Shown piece by piece: positions 38,801 through 50,936 of a DNA stretch of 64,000 nt. The DNA is from Taeniopygia guttata (Eukaryota > Chordata > Aves > Passeriformes > Estrildidae). The position numbers and the translations under genes are program-made. The stretch is from NCBI RefSeq assembly GCF_048771995.1, contig NC_133026.1, forward strand, positions 120,444,501 through 120,508,500. Direction: 5' to 3'. Positions within the stretch are counted from its first letter, which is position 1; each line of letters opens with the position of its first letter. The notes under the pieces were generated by a model that was given only the letters and a program-made list of their open reading frames with translations, searched no databases and was not told the DNA's origin.

Positions 38801-40611
38801 AGGGCAGGAGAAAGGAAATTTGGAAAGTCTTCTTGCTGTCAATTGAAATTGCTGGACTTTGGAAATCTTGGATAATAGGCACTGTGCACAAGTACTTGTC
38901 TTGTGGATCCCAGGCACCCTTGTAGATCCCTTGGCTGCAGTAGATGGGTATGTCCATAACCTCTTTTCTTCAAGATACATTTTACTACTGACAAAAAGAC
39001 AAATATATGTATATAAAATACATGTATTTAATATATATGCATATATCTATATATGCATATATTTGGCCAGGTATAACAGCTTCCCAAAGATTCTGTATGG
39101 GGAAAAAAAACAACAAAAACCCGCAAGATATTTTTTCCTTGAGCTCTAGCTTAAACAAATGTCTTAGCTATGAGTATTGTGTTTTTAAATTCAAAGTTCT
39201 TGCTAAAATAATTTCTTTCTGACATAAAGGAAAACTTTTAATAGTGAACCTGGTTGTTTGCTCACAGGAGGGAACAGTCACTCATTTTAAGTACTAAGAT
39301 TTCCATCTGCCCATTTCCCCATGCTGCACAAAACCTTTGAGAACTATAGAGTAGATAGTATTTTTTTTCTTAATTTGTAACTTCTGCCAGCTGCATGCAT
39401 TCACTGATTGTTTTGTGAGAAGTTTGGCATCTCTACTGAAGTACCTCCATACTGATTATGAGGTTGGTTTCATTCTTAAATATGTTCTCTTCAGTCACAT
39501 TCCATTTAGACTTTTCACTGTATTACCCACAATTTTTATATTTTTAGTATACTAGTCCAGTTTAACAATTTCAGTAATATAAATAAAAAAAAGCCAAAAC
39601 CAGAAAACCAAAATAAATGTCATAAAATAAACAAACACAGAAAACAAAATAATGTCTTTAGTCTTGTGAAAGCAATAGAGTTGAAATATCAGTCCTTCAC
39701 TTACAAGATGCCTAAAGGAGGAAATAATAAAAAACACTGTGCATATGAAAGTGAACAATTGTTCACTATGACTGTGAATTAGTCTGACCCTGTTTTAGAA
39801 TTACATTGCTTCATTTCATGTCTGAATATCAGCTGAACAGACTGGTAGCTATCTTTTCTAATCATATATCACACTGAAGTGGCATGCTCCATGTCAGAGG
39901 ATATTGCATGTAGTGGAATTTTCCACTATCTTTAAAGCATTAAAAATACTTTCATGACACAGATGTAAAATAGACAGAACAATGAACATCATTAATGAAT
40001 GTTTCACAGATGACTGTCAGAAAACAGACTGTCAGCAGGAGTATTCCTTTCTGATTCTCCAAGCTACATTCCAGTGATTCTGACTGCTAATTGTACAGTT
40101 TCTCTAACCTGTGAAAGTTTTTGTGATTTTAATAATTCAAATTAAGGAGGAAAGAGGATCCTAAAAAAAATAAATCTGAAGTAATATGTTATCTACAACA
40201 ATATAAAATAGTAAACCAAAGAAACAGTATTGTCAGATGAGTAGTAGGGGAGAAAAGTGGTTGTGGGAAATAAATAATTTTGATTACTGCACAATGTTGT
40301 GTTTTTGCAGAATGTTTATTTTGACCAAATGACTTTAAAAAGAGGAGGTTTCAATTCCTTAAATCTGTGACTTTTCAGCAAGTAAGAAATATTTTTCTGC
40401 TTTTGTTTTTGGACAAATAGGTATTATTCAAGCAAAGATCATTGTGCCACAAAATCACTGTGGTTTGCTGATAAGCCAGGACTTGACTGTGATGGTTGTA
40501 TTTGTTACTATCTACTTGACAACCTGAGTTGTCCTTTTGGGCAAAGGTGCACAGACCACTTCTAAATGACTTTATATGCCTTTTTCTGGAACTGATCAGC
40601 AAAGGGCAACA
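35866..40611. other. Intergenic DNA, no gene recognised
   Basis: Unique, AT-rich sequence. Frames such as 36303-36653, 37260-37586 and 38666-38980 have no domain, no partner exons and no clear splice context. An AT-rich palindromic tract lies at 39002-39065. Confidence 0.5.
39002..39065. repeat. AT-rich palindromic tract
   Basis: The self-complementary 14-mer ATATATGCATATAT occurs twice, at 39033-39046 and 39049-39062, inside a TA-rich run. It can form cruciforms and is likely to vary in length between individuals. Confidence 0.75.
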
Positions 40612-40687
40612 GGTTTGATCTGCTCCACCTGACAATTTTGCAAAGAGTACAACAGGAAGAAAATTGTCAGGTGGAGCAGATCAAACC
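40612..40687. repeat. Perfect 28-bp inverted repeat with 20-base spacer
   Basis: The left arm 40612-40639 and right arm 40660-40687 are exact reverse complements over all 28 bases, starting GGTTTGATCTG and ending CAGATCAAACC. The spacer is 40640-40659. The stem is not low-complexity and no flanking repeat explains it. Confidence 0.95.
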
Positions 40688-43600
40688 ATGTATTTTAACT
40701 GTGTAAATTATAATTTTCTTTCTGTTCTTCTGGTTTTATAAAAAGTAAATGCTCCAGAAAATAGAACAGCCAGACAGACTGATGTGCCCCCTTTGTATGC
40801 ACCTTTAGGAGTACATGGATAGAGTAACCAAAATTTAGAATAAAAAAAAATAGTTCAGTCGAAAGGGCTCAGTGATCATCTATCTGACCACTTAAGTGTG
40901 GATCAAAAGCTAAAGCATATTTTAATGGCATTCTGGACCTGATGTGCCAACTTCTGATAAATTCTGCTTGAGGTGTTGAGTGTCTCCAAATCTCCTTGAA
41001 GCTGTGAGTTGAACATATTCAGCAATATATAATTTTATACTAGCACAGTCACAATGCAAACTATTTTATTTAAGTGTTGATGAGAAGCCTGTGATAAAAT
41101 GAAGAAGTGGTATTTCCTTCCAGATTGGTATTGGTTCTACAGCAAATATTTTATACAAAAGTTACTCTGTTCAAGTTGCCAAGCCAGGATGTTTGTGAGC
41201 AGGATGGGGAGCAACACAGAAGGAAGTGTCTTCTTCTGGCCTTGCTGGAGGGACAGCACTGTGCAGAGTCCACAGTCACTGTCACTGCTGTGATGGGAGG
41301 GAATCATGGCTGCTCGCTCTTTTACTGTGGTTTCTTCAACAGGTACCATCAGTCGCTGTGGTAGTCCACTTCCTCGCCCAAAAATCACAATGTTCTGGGA
41401 GGATATACAGAATAAACCGATAAATATAATTTCAGATTTGAAAATGCAGAAGTAAATAAGAAAAGAGTATATGTGGTATAAACAGTTACCTAATATATAC
41501 ATTCAAATGCAAAGCGTTTGAAATACTGATCCACAAACATCACAATATCCATAAGTCAAGCATTAATATTAGGTCTATTTGAAGGAGGTGACTTTTTTCA
41601 AACATTCTGTCAATACAAGGATGACTAAGACACCATAATTCTGTGACAAGTGCTAAAATTCTCCATGAGCTTGAGGTATTCAGCAATTACAATTATAACA
41701 ATCTGTTTTTTTAGCACTTGGATTGCAGTGGTGCCTCCTGTGAGTAGCTTGTAATCAGGACTGTTGCTTCCCTGCTGCATACCATATAAATATTTATGAA
41801 ATTAGTAAAATAATATTTTAAGGGTTCTTTGAAATGTGAATCATAGCCAGATCCAGAGCACCTACTAAGCATCTAACACCAAGGGAGTGACCTGGAATCC
41901 CTTAATTCTGCAGTGAAGATTGTTTGACCTCTCCAAAGAGCAACCCACATATCCTACACAATGGGGGACTGGTTCTGTGCCATGCAAGACAACTTTCTGC
42001 AGAGCATGGCAGACTGAAATAATTCTTATTTTCCAATGCAATTTCCACTGTGATTTGTATTTTAAGGAATTAAACGTCTGAAAAGCATATAGCATGACAC
42101 AGCAGAGCATATGCCATAACCTAAGGATTTTGCTGGACTACTAAGGTGGAAACAAAGCCAGATTCCTAACTCTGATGGATCTTGACTGTATGCATTGTTT
42201 GGATGTTTAATTTGATGTCATATGTGCTTGCCATAAAATTCAGCTTTTTTTTTTTTTTTGCAATAATCTAGCATGTTTCCAAGGGATATCACAATGATCA
42301 CAGTTCTGGGAAATATAAGATGGTAGGCAAATGAAACTATCTCATTTTCCACCACAATAAGGAATGTGGCTGTGTTATCAAAAAGCTCCTAACACAAGAA
42401 GTACATTGGTGCAATCTTTAGACCAAATCTAGTTTTTAGTTATATTCTCCATTTTTAGGTTCTATCTGAAGGCCAAGAAACTAAGAAAAAAGCAATATAT
42501 TTTGAGGTACATTACCCTAGTGTGCACTGTAGTCAGATGGAAATCTTTCTGTCTGGTGTCCCTTGCTGGGCCTGGATGATTTTCCTTGATGCACATAAAA
42601 GCAAACTGCACAATGTTACCTGCATGCTTTATATTAGTTTTGCTTTATTCATTTCTTTGAAGGGAAAAAAAAAAAAAAAAAAAAGGTAATTTTTGACTTT
42701 AAACAGGTAAGATAAATACCATGTTCAGGAAAGAAATGGAATACACTCTGTTTAGGATTTAAATTCTTAATAACACTTCCAAAGTTGTATCAAGCCCAGA
42801 ATAAAAGGAGGAGGTTGGCTGCAAGTTAGCACCTCTCTTTTAAAATCAACAACTGTTCTCAGAATTGCAGCGCTGGAGAGCTTATCCTTGCTGACTACTG
42901 ACAGGCTATTTTCTTGCTGAATAAAAAATGAGCAATCAAACATGAAAGGAAGCCCTGTGCATAGAATCAAATTCTACACATTCTTAAGCATGGCACAAAC
43001 TTGCTTAAGTCAATGAAGACATTTTTAGGAGGATTTTTGCAGCTTGGCCCCGATAAGGTGAGTGCCTACACATAATGTGTCCTTGTCACCATGGTCCCGA
43101 ATGACTCAAACAACTTATTATGTGGCAGAAAGCTTTTCACCTGTAGACTGTCAGTTTGAATCTGTCAAGCAACCAAAAGTTCCTGCTGCAAGAAATTTTA
43201 TGCAAAAACTCCAAGCAATGCTAGAAGAATATTAAGGCTGCATATATAGTTGTATACACATTTCAGGCAGGGCTGTCATTCATTTTTAACATCCCCCTTT
43301 TGGCTACAGCATGATGATTCCATATTTAATAACTCAATCACATAACACCCTTCAAGCAGTGTGGTACAGGCATTTTCCCCAAATCTGCAGAAATCTTTGC
43401 TTTGATGAACAGAAATCTTTATTCAGCTTTTGAGCACCCTGTAAGCTTTTCCCAGTCTAACTGAAGGAACACAAAAATAAGCACATATTTGAATGACACT
43501 GTACATCACAGTCACTGTCATGATCAAAGTTTAGTTGTATTGAAAATGTCTTTCCTGAAAATCAATTGAATTAAAACACCAAAACAGAAAGGAGAAATAC

Positions 43601-46600
43601 TTGTTTTAAATATGTGAAAATGGGTCCCTTATATAATTAGAAATATTAGTGATTGCAAGTTGTAGGTTAAATAGCTTTTGCCTCCTGGGGTGATTGCTTT
43701 CATCAAGTGAAATGCAAGAGATCTAAATGCTCATTTAGCCTTTCCACAGGAAAATCTGACTCTGTTCAGCTTTAAACTGAATAAGAATCTCTCCAAAAGA
43801 CAGGTTATGTTACCTTGATTTCTTGAAGAAACTACTCTTTTGAAGGTCTTCTGTTTCCTGCAGATCTCTCCACATATTAGCAAACTTCCCCACCTCCCCT
43901 TACTATAACACCTGCTGCACAAAAATCTCCCACGAAACAGAGGGCTTGTGGCTAGGCAAATGACTCAAGTTCGTCCCTCCCCATGTATAGGTTCAGTTTT
44001 GAAGATGCTTTTGTTGGCTTAATCAGAACCTTTCTACACTCCCTATGAAAATAAAATTTAACTAAATGAAGATGGTATCTCCTGTGGTGGTCATTTGTGT
44101 TGCTGCTGTTGCAGCCAGCATAGATTTTCTCTGTATGGTTGTATAGGGAATCTTCTGCAATGCCCTGGGTATTCTTTGAGGAACATATTTGTTGAGAGTC
44201 CTGAAAAATCCTACAAAGCTAGGAATCGACAGAGCTGGAAAGTCTTTGTAATACTGTAATTTGTTTGGGCTAATGATCCCAATCAGCACTATCAGGTCAA
44301 GGCTTTTGGGAGCTGTTGGGCTGGAGGCAAACTCAATTTTAGTCATACAGTACTGAAATTAAGAGAACTATTTTCTGCTTTAAATGAGGTGTTAATTATC
44401 TTAGTAATTGAAAGCAGACTAATTAACTCGGAGAATGATTGACATCTCGAGTAGAGTTGTAAGAAATGCTGAGCCACTGAAGAAGCACGTAGCAAGAGTG
44501 CAGTCAAGTATCCCTGGTCCACTGGGGGGTCCTTGGCTTGTATGGTAATTTTATGACTGCTCGGGTACCCAGGAGGAGGACTGGGCTGCAATGGCGTGTC
44601 CTGGCCCGAGGCCAGGGACCTCCTGTGCTGGTGCCCCCCGGCACACCTGGGCTGCTCCTGCAGCCACCAGCTCTGGCCTGGGCTCCACCTCCCCCCATCT
44701 CCCCATGTCCCTGTGTGCACTGAGGGAGAAAGAAGAGGAACAGGGAGGTACCTGGATCCAGCAAGCACCTCTGTAACTCAGCATCAGCCTGAGAGGAAGG
44801 CTGGGAAATATTATTAACCAGAGAAGTGAACAGCTTCCGTTGCCTTGGAGCTATTGTTTTTCTCTCTGGCAGGACTGCTTTGAATATTAAAGAAACTAAT
44901 GGGGATCCAAATTAAAAACTGTGATTAATGCTATGAACCAGCCTAGTGTGCTTGCTCTGTGAGAAAGCAAGGGATAATAGAAAACAATCCAAAGCCTGTC
45001 TTGCCAAAGCGAGCAAGTCCATTAAGTTGTATGGTGGCTGCTGCAACAAAGATATTTTATAGTGCAAAGTAACTCCTATGTTGGCATTTGGCAGAAAGCT
45101 ACTGTTCTGGTGAAAACAGAAAACATGTATTTTGCACATTTTCTTTAATTTTTTTAAAAATTGTGTTGTGGTTTTTTTTGCTGGTAGTGTTGTTGAAGTC
45201 CAGAATACTACTGTGACTATATCCTGTAATGACGTGTTCATGAATATTATTTTTAGTTGCAGCTTGGCCATTCTTTTTTACAGGCATGGTATTAATTCAA
45301 AAACATTTCTTCTTGCTTCTGTTGTTATCTTCAGTTACCACCCCCATATCAGCCCCATGCTCTTCTGCATTCTTTCAGTTTTCTTTCCAATACAAGTTCT
45401 AGCTATTGTATATAAATATCTTTTAAAATTTATTTGACTACTAAACTAAATTTATTCTTCAACCAGCTTTTCTATATGATACATATGGCCACAAAATTAT
45501 AGTCATTTTTTTAATCAGCAGATGCTAAAAATGTTTATTCATAAAGAAATACAGAAACAATTATAATAGCTGATTGAACAAATAATGTCTGTATGAGTAT
45601 ATCCATCTGTATATAAAAGCTTTAGCAGCAGACACAGCAAAGGGTCTGGAGCTTCTTCTAGCACTGGCTGATGCAGTCCAAGCTCTTACTTAGCCTGATG
45701 CAGGTGTTCCCTTCACTGTCCCCATATGGGTCAGGCCTGCAAATACTGTTACAGCATGAGTATGTTGAGTTTATTGGGGTGGAAGCCATTTCTGTGCTAA
45801 AGACTCTCCTTAGGTCTTTCCATGTCCTTTCTGTGCAGATACAGATCTCATACATAAAGATAAATGGTCGTCTGAATCTTTTCTGAACATATTAAAAAGC
45901 AGACACCAAATCCTCCCACAAATTAACAAAAAATAACACACAAACCAAATGACCAACAAAACTCTACTGACCTGTCGAAAATATGTGCAAGTGGTTTCTT
46001 CTTGCAAGCTCTACCTTGTGTTAAGAGGTGTTAAGCAGCCACAGCTTAGAGAATTAGAACATTCAGAGTGCTGAAAAATCCAGTGATAATATAAGATAGT
46101 TCATTTAAACCTACATGCTAGATGTTCTCAGTATTGGCTCCTTTTTCTGGTTTTATCAGTCGTGGCCTGTTCAAAATCGAAGAAAGAAAACCTTTTTGTA
46201 GTATTTTACAATTACTGGAGAAATTGCACATGGTGAAAATTGACGCAAACATATTAATTTTGTTCAAAGCCAGAAAGTCTTTGCAATGGTTATGGTGAGA
46301 TCATGTGGCACAATACAGTTTGGACAGGTTTTTATAGGTATTGAGAATTTAATCTAAACTTATGTTTCTGCAGAAATTATTCCAACATGAGTTCCATGGC
46401 ATTAAGACTTTTAATTTCCTAGCTTTGAAGAGTGACACTCACCTGCTTGCTAATAGGCTAAGTGATTGCTAATGAGCAGATATGAGACCTCAAGGATATT
46501 CCTAATTACAGCTGTAGAATGTCTATTTTGCTCCATGCAATCGGAACCATTCCCATATTTTCACTGAAATTCCAAGAATAGCTAGACTTTCATTCAAAGA

Positions 46601-48169
46601 ATCTGAAAAAAGAAGATCCATAAAACTCAAACATCAGATTTCTAAAGGCGATGACTTTCTGCTGCTGCTGTCAGTCATGGCTGTGAGCAATCCTTCAGAT
46701 TTGCAGATAAAGGCACCCTGCACTGCTGTTGGAACAGGGCTACCACGTGTGAGCCTGCCTTAGGAGGTGGCAGGAGAGCAGAAGCGTGATGCCCTTGCTG
46801 GAGCTGAAGTGTCCATTAATGCAGAATTATGCTGCTGATTCTTCAATCATGTTGTCCTGAAAGGGGTTTCAGTGGAAATCTGGCTACATTGTAGAGAGAT
46901 GCCCAGCCTGGAGATGCCAATTTCATTGCCCAGGTGGCTGAACTGGGGAGATGCCAATCTCAAGGGCTGTTGGCAGACCAGAAAGCTGGGAGAGCATCCT
47001 GGAAACTGAATTCTGCCCCTGAATAATAAGATAAAAGGATGTGTGGTTGAGTCTCCTCATAACAGCAGACTCTGAGGTAACCGAACAGGACTGGCTGTTT
47101 ATTTAAATGTAGAGACTTCAGTAGCTTATAGTCCTCTCAGAATTCTGTATGTGTGTCTTCTCCAAAGGAAACCCTGAACAGCTTTCTTTTAACTGAGTTT
47201 TTACCTCTCCACGGGTCAGTGTTAATACTGAATGCAATATTTAGTCTAACTTATGTGCCAAGAAATAAAGAATTCTATGTTTGTGGGTTGTATGTGTCTT
47301 CAAATTTTCAGACTGCTCAGCAAATAGAAAATTCATAGAAAATACACAGCAATGTAAAGCTGCTTTTACACTGTGTTCAAAATATAAAGTACAGTGGTCT
47401 TAGTGACAAAAATTTAAGTATTAAGGATGGAGGTGTGGATGCCAGCAAAATAAAGAGTTGGTTTATTAGATTTTATTAGATTTACCAGGTTAGCACTTCA
47501 TTTATGTAATATTGTCCTATCTATTTAATAGCAGGCAGTGATGACTCTCCTGATTTATATCTTACTAAAATGTTTTGCCTTTTTCTGACGACTCCATGAA
47601 ATGTGAATTTAAGTCTAACCTGAAGAATGAAGTTCTGCACAACAATAGTCTGTCTTTACTTATGGATAAAAGCATTTGTTTAGGTTTATACACAGATGAG
47701 AGAAGATTTTTCACTTTAGTTGGGTATTTGATGACTGAAGAAAGTTTAAGGAAAAAGGAGAAAGTAGTGAAATTTACAGCCTGAAGGTGAACTCAAATGC
47801 AGATTTCCCTGCCCAGACATTACCTGCTAGAATAATTTTTCAGCTTGCTCAGGAGACACCAAACTACCTCCTCTGCAGGAAATATAATTGGTGTTCTAAG
47901 GACATTGTCATGGAGTAGTACAGAGAGTGGTCACTAGTAGAATTTGTAATAGAATAAGGGACTGTATTGTCCATATGCTAGCAGATCTTAGGGAAGGAAA
48001 TGTTCTTTGGGCTACTCAGAAAGTATACCCTGTTAAACCCGTGGCAAATTCCCTGTGATTGGGGTTGAAATAGTACACAATTTGGGTAATGCTTATCCTA
48101 CACACACCACATCCAGGGCTGGTTTAATCCTGTGTCAGAATTAAATTAATTCCTATGCAGCTGTGTGTG
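40688..48169. other. Intergenic DNA, no confirmed gene
   Basis: It includes poly(T) at about 42246-42259, A20 at 42665-42684, an unexplained 94-residue minus frame (44346-44062) and a GC-rich patch at about 44560-44770. No exon of JPH1, the next gene expected by synteny, was recognised. Confidence 0.45.
42665..42684. repeat. Poly(A) run
   Basis: An uninterrupted run of 20 A after AGGG. No retrocopy body was seen on its left side, so it is called a simple repeat. Confidence 0.9.
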
Positions 48170-48545
48170 TTGAACCTGGCTAGACACCAGGTGCCCACCA
48201 AAGGCCCTCTATCACTACCTTCCTGAGCTAGAGAAAATATAATGAAAAGCTCATGGGCTGAGAAGAGGACAGGAAGAGACCATGCAGCAATTACAACCAT
48301 GGGAAAAACAGACAACTTGGGCTAAATTAATTTAATTTGTTGGCAATCAAATTGGAGTTGGGTGATGAGAATTAAAAATTTAAGCGTAAAGCACCTCATG
48401 TCATTAAAGACCCATAGACAGCTTAACAGAGACCATAATGCAAACTTCCTACCAGTGCTGATGTCAGACTGGCCTACAACAGGGACCCCATTGTTCCCTC
48501 AGAGCCAGCACAGGACACAGTGTGCTCCCAAACTGATGAGCTGAA
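48170..48545. mobile_element. Degraded LTR-like avian interspersed repeat
   Basis: Sequence from GACACCAGGTGCCCACCAAA through GAGAAAATATAATGAAAAGC and GAGAAGAGGACAGGAAGAGA to TTAATTTAATTTGTTGGCAA resembles a widespread bird repeat that I associate with ERVL-type LTRs. It is strongly diverged, so it is an old fossil. Ends, class and orientation are uncertain; it was recognised from memory only. Confidence 0.4.
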
Positions 48546-50434
48546 AATTTAATCACCAAATATGAAATGGCTATTATTTCTCCAAAACAGGTGACCACTG
48601 CTATCAAACATAATACTAGCTGCATTGCCAGAATTGCAACAGAAATAGAACAAACTTCTGAATATCATTGGTATGGTGCTTTTATAAGATATGCACCATC
48701 AGCAAATGCATATTGCATCTTATATTACATCCTATGATTGTTGTACTATTGTGCTGTATTTTATTAGTTTTGCTAGTAATATATTTTTATATCTATGTTT
48801 ATCACATATCTCCCTGTGTTGGAAATATGAATCACCATTTGTTACATGATTTGGGCTTGAGTGCCCAAATCTTCCCCTGAGAAAGACAAGAGGACTAACA
48901 GTTCCACCCCTCACCTGGCTCTGGTTTTTCACAGAGTTTGGTCTGTGGCAAGGGACAAGGGTGATTTTCCATTCAACTCTGGTTTTGGCCCAACAACAGA
49001 TGATGCCACACCCCCAGCAGTGGTTGTACTGCCACAACCACTGAGGCACCGAGAGAGCAACATGTAAGTTAGAGAGTTTGTGAGCTGGAGAATTTGTGAA
49101 TTAATAAAGCAATGAATTAGAGAATTCATGTTTTCTTAATAAAGAGCATTGAGCTCCATTTATTTAATTTTTAAATTGAATGAGGTCTTGATATAAAGTT
49201 TAATTTGTTGAGTATGTCATCATGTAAGGTGAGATATCCCAAACAGTATATGATCTTTTGGTGTGTGGTAAAAGTAAAAAACTGAAAAAGGAAAACTGTC
49301 TTTTTTTTTCCTTCAACTTTTGAGTCTCTCTGATCACTAAGGATTATTCAGTTTAGATGTGAGATCAATACAGCATAAGTTACCTGTAAATCACTGTAAA
49401 CAATTCTAGTAAAATACTTATTTTTAAAGGAAGGCAGCTCTGTCCTGGCCTTTGAGGATAAGAAAAATCTTTGCCAAGGCACCTAAGCCAGGTAACAGTT
49501 AAAGTTTCTCCCTTTTCTTTGTCTGTCACTATTTCTGTAGGTGTTAGGAGATCTGCTTTGAGACATGTCTTCATCCAGAAAGGCTGAGGTGAAGTAAGGT
49601 TGTTTGCATTTGTGCTTTGTGAGGGTTTACTTTAAACAAATTATTCAAGTTCAGATATTTAAACATTTGCTCTTTTTCTTGTTTCAGCTTATGAAAATTA
49701 TTTCTATCCATAAAAGAGATCCTAGTGTTTTCTGAGGACTTGTGCTGCTGTAAGATTTGTCAGTCTGTCCTTTGCTTCCCTACTGTTGTCCTTATCTAGG
49801 GAATTTTCCTCTGCAAAGGAGACTACAAAGCTTACAGCATGCCATGCATATCTTACATGCTGTCCCAGGAGTCAGCTGCAGAGTCACCATTTCTATCTGT
49901 TGTCCAGTCAATGAAAATAGATTCTCAGTCCTACGATTACGAATCACAACATGAGTCCTGGCTGCCCTGCCTGACTTTGCTTGTTGTAAAGGGAAGATGG
50001 AAGGGGCTGGGTTTTCAAAGGAAAAGGCTGCACCACTATCTAGTTACTGAGCCAATGTGCCAATTCTAAAGCCACTTGGCACATTTCAGTGGAAAACCTC
50101 CTTTCCTTTCTTAAAAATAAGCTCTACAATTATTGGGTGTTCGATAAGAAAGCAGACTGTCTGAAGGTGTTCTGGAGAAGCTGCTTCCCAGCAATCTCAT
50201 TAGTAGGAGTCAGTGGTGAGCAGCGACTCCGCTGCAGTCCCTCGAGCGCTGTCAGTCAGGACCTCTGATTGTTGGGGATTGCTCAAAGAAGTGACAAATG
50301 TTTCCCTTCACCTGATGCGGCTGAGAAAAACAGCAATTACCCAAACATTGCATCTTGCTGTGACAGCCTCCTGTCTTCTGTGTGTGAGGCTGAGTGCCAC
50401 TCCTGGAGAAGAGAAGCGGTTCACTTCAGTGCGT
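48546..50434. other. Intergenic DNA
   Basis: No gene recognised. It contains a small perfect hairpin with arms 49018-49027 and 49034-49043 and loop ACTGCC. Confidence 0.5.
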
Positions 50435-50936
50435 TGTGTACATCGGAGTGCTGTGTCCAGCTCTGGGCCCTCAGTTTGGGAAGGACACTGAGACACTCGA
50501 GCATGTCCAGAGGAGGCAACGAGGCTGGTGAAGGGGCTTGGAGCACAAACCCTGTGAGAAACTACTGAGGGAGCCGGGGGTGTTTAGCCTGGAGAAAAGG
50601 AGACTCAGGGGTGACCTTATCACTCTCTACAACTCCCTGAAAGGTGTTTGTAACCACCTGAGGGTCGGTCTGTTTCTCCAGGCAGCAACTGACAGAACCA
50701 GAGGACACAGTCTTAAGCTGCACCAAGGAAATATAGGATGGATATTAGGAAGATGTTTTTTACAGAAAGAGTGATGGAATGGCCAGTCCAGGGAGGTGGT
50801 GGAGTCACCACCCCTGGATGTGTTTAGAAATAGATTGGATGTGGCACTCAGTGCCATGGTTTAGTAGAGATGTTAGGGCTATGTTGGACTTGATGATCTT
50901 GAAGGTCTCTTCCAACCTTGTCATTCTGTGAATTCA
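50435..50936 (+). repeat. CR1 LINE 3' end with terminal tail
   Basis: Plus-strand CR1 blocks in order: GAGCATGTCCAGAGGAGGCA (50499-50518), TAGCCTGGAGAAAAGGAGAC, GAGGTGGTGGAGTCACCACC, GGACTTGATGATCTTGAAGG and the terminal TTCTGTGAATTC. The frames at 50269-50857 on both strands come from this repeat. Confidence 0.9.

Noticed and set aside
44343-44817. Overlapping frames of up to 141 residues in the GC-rich patch
   Set aside because: They occupy at least five frames on both strands, so base composition explains them. The patch is kept only as a possible non-coding exon or enhancer.
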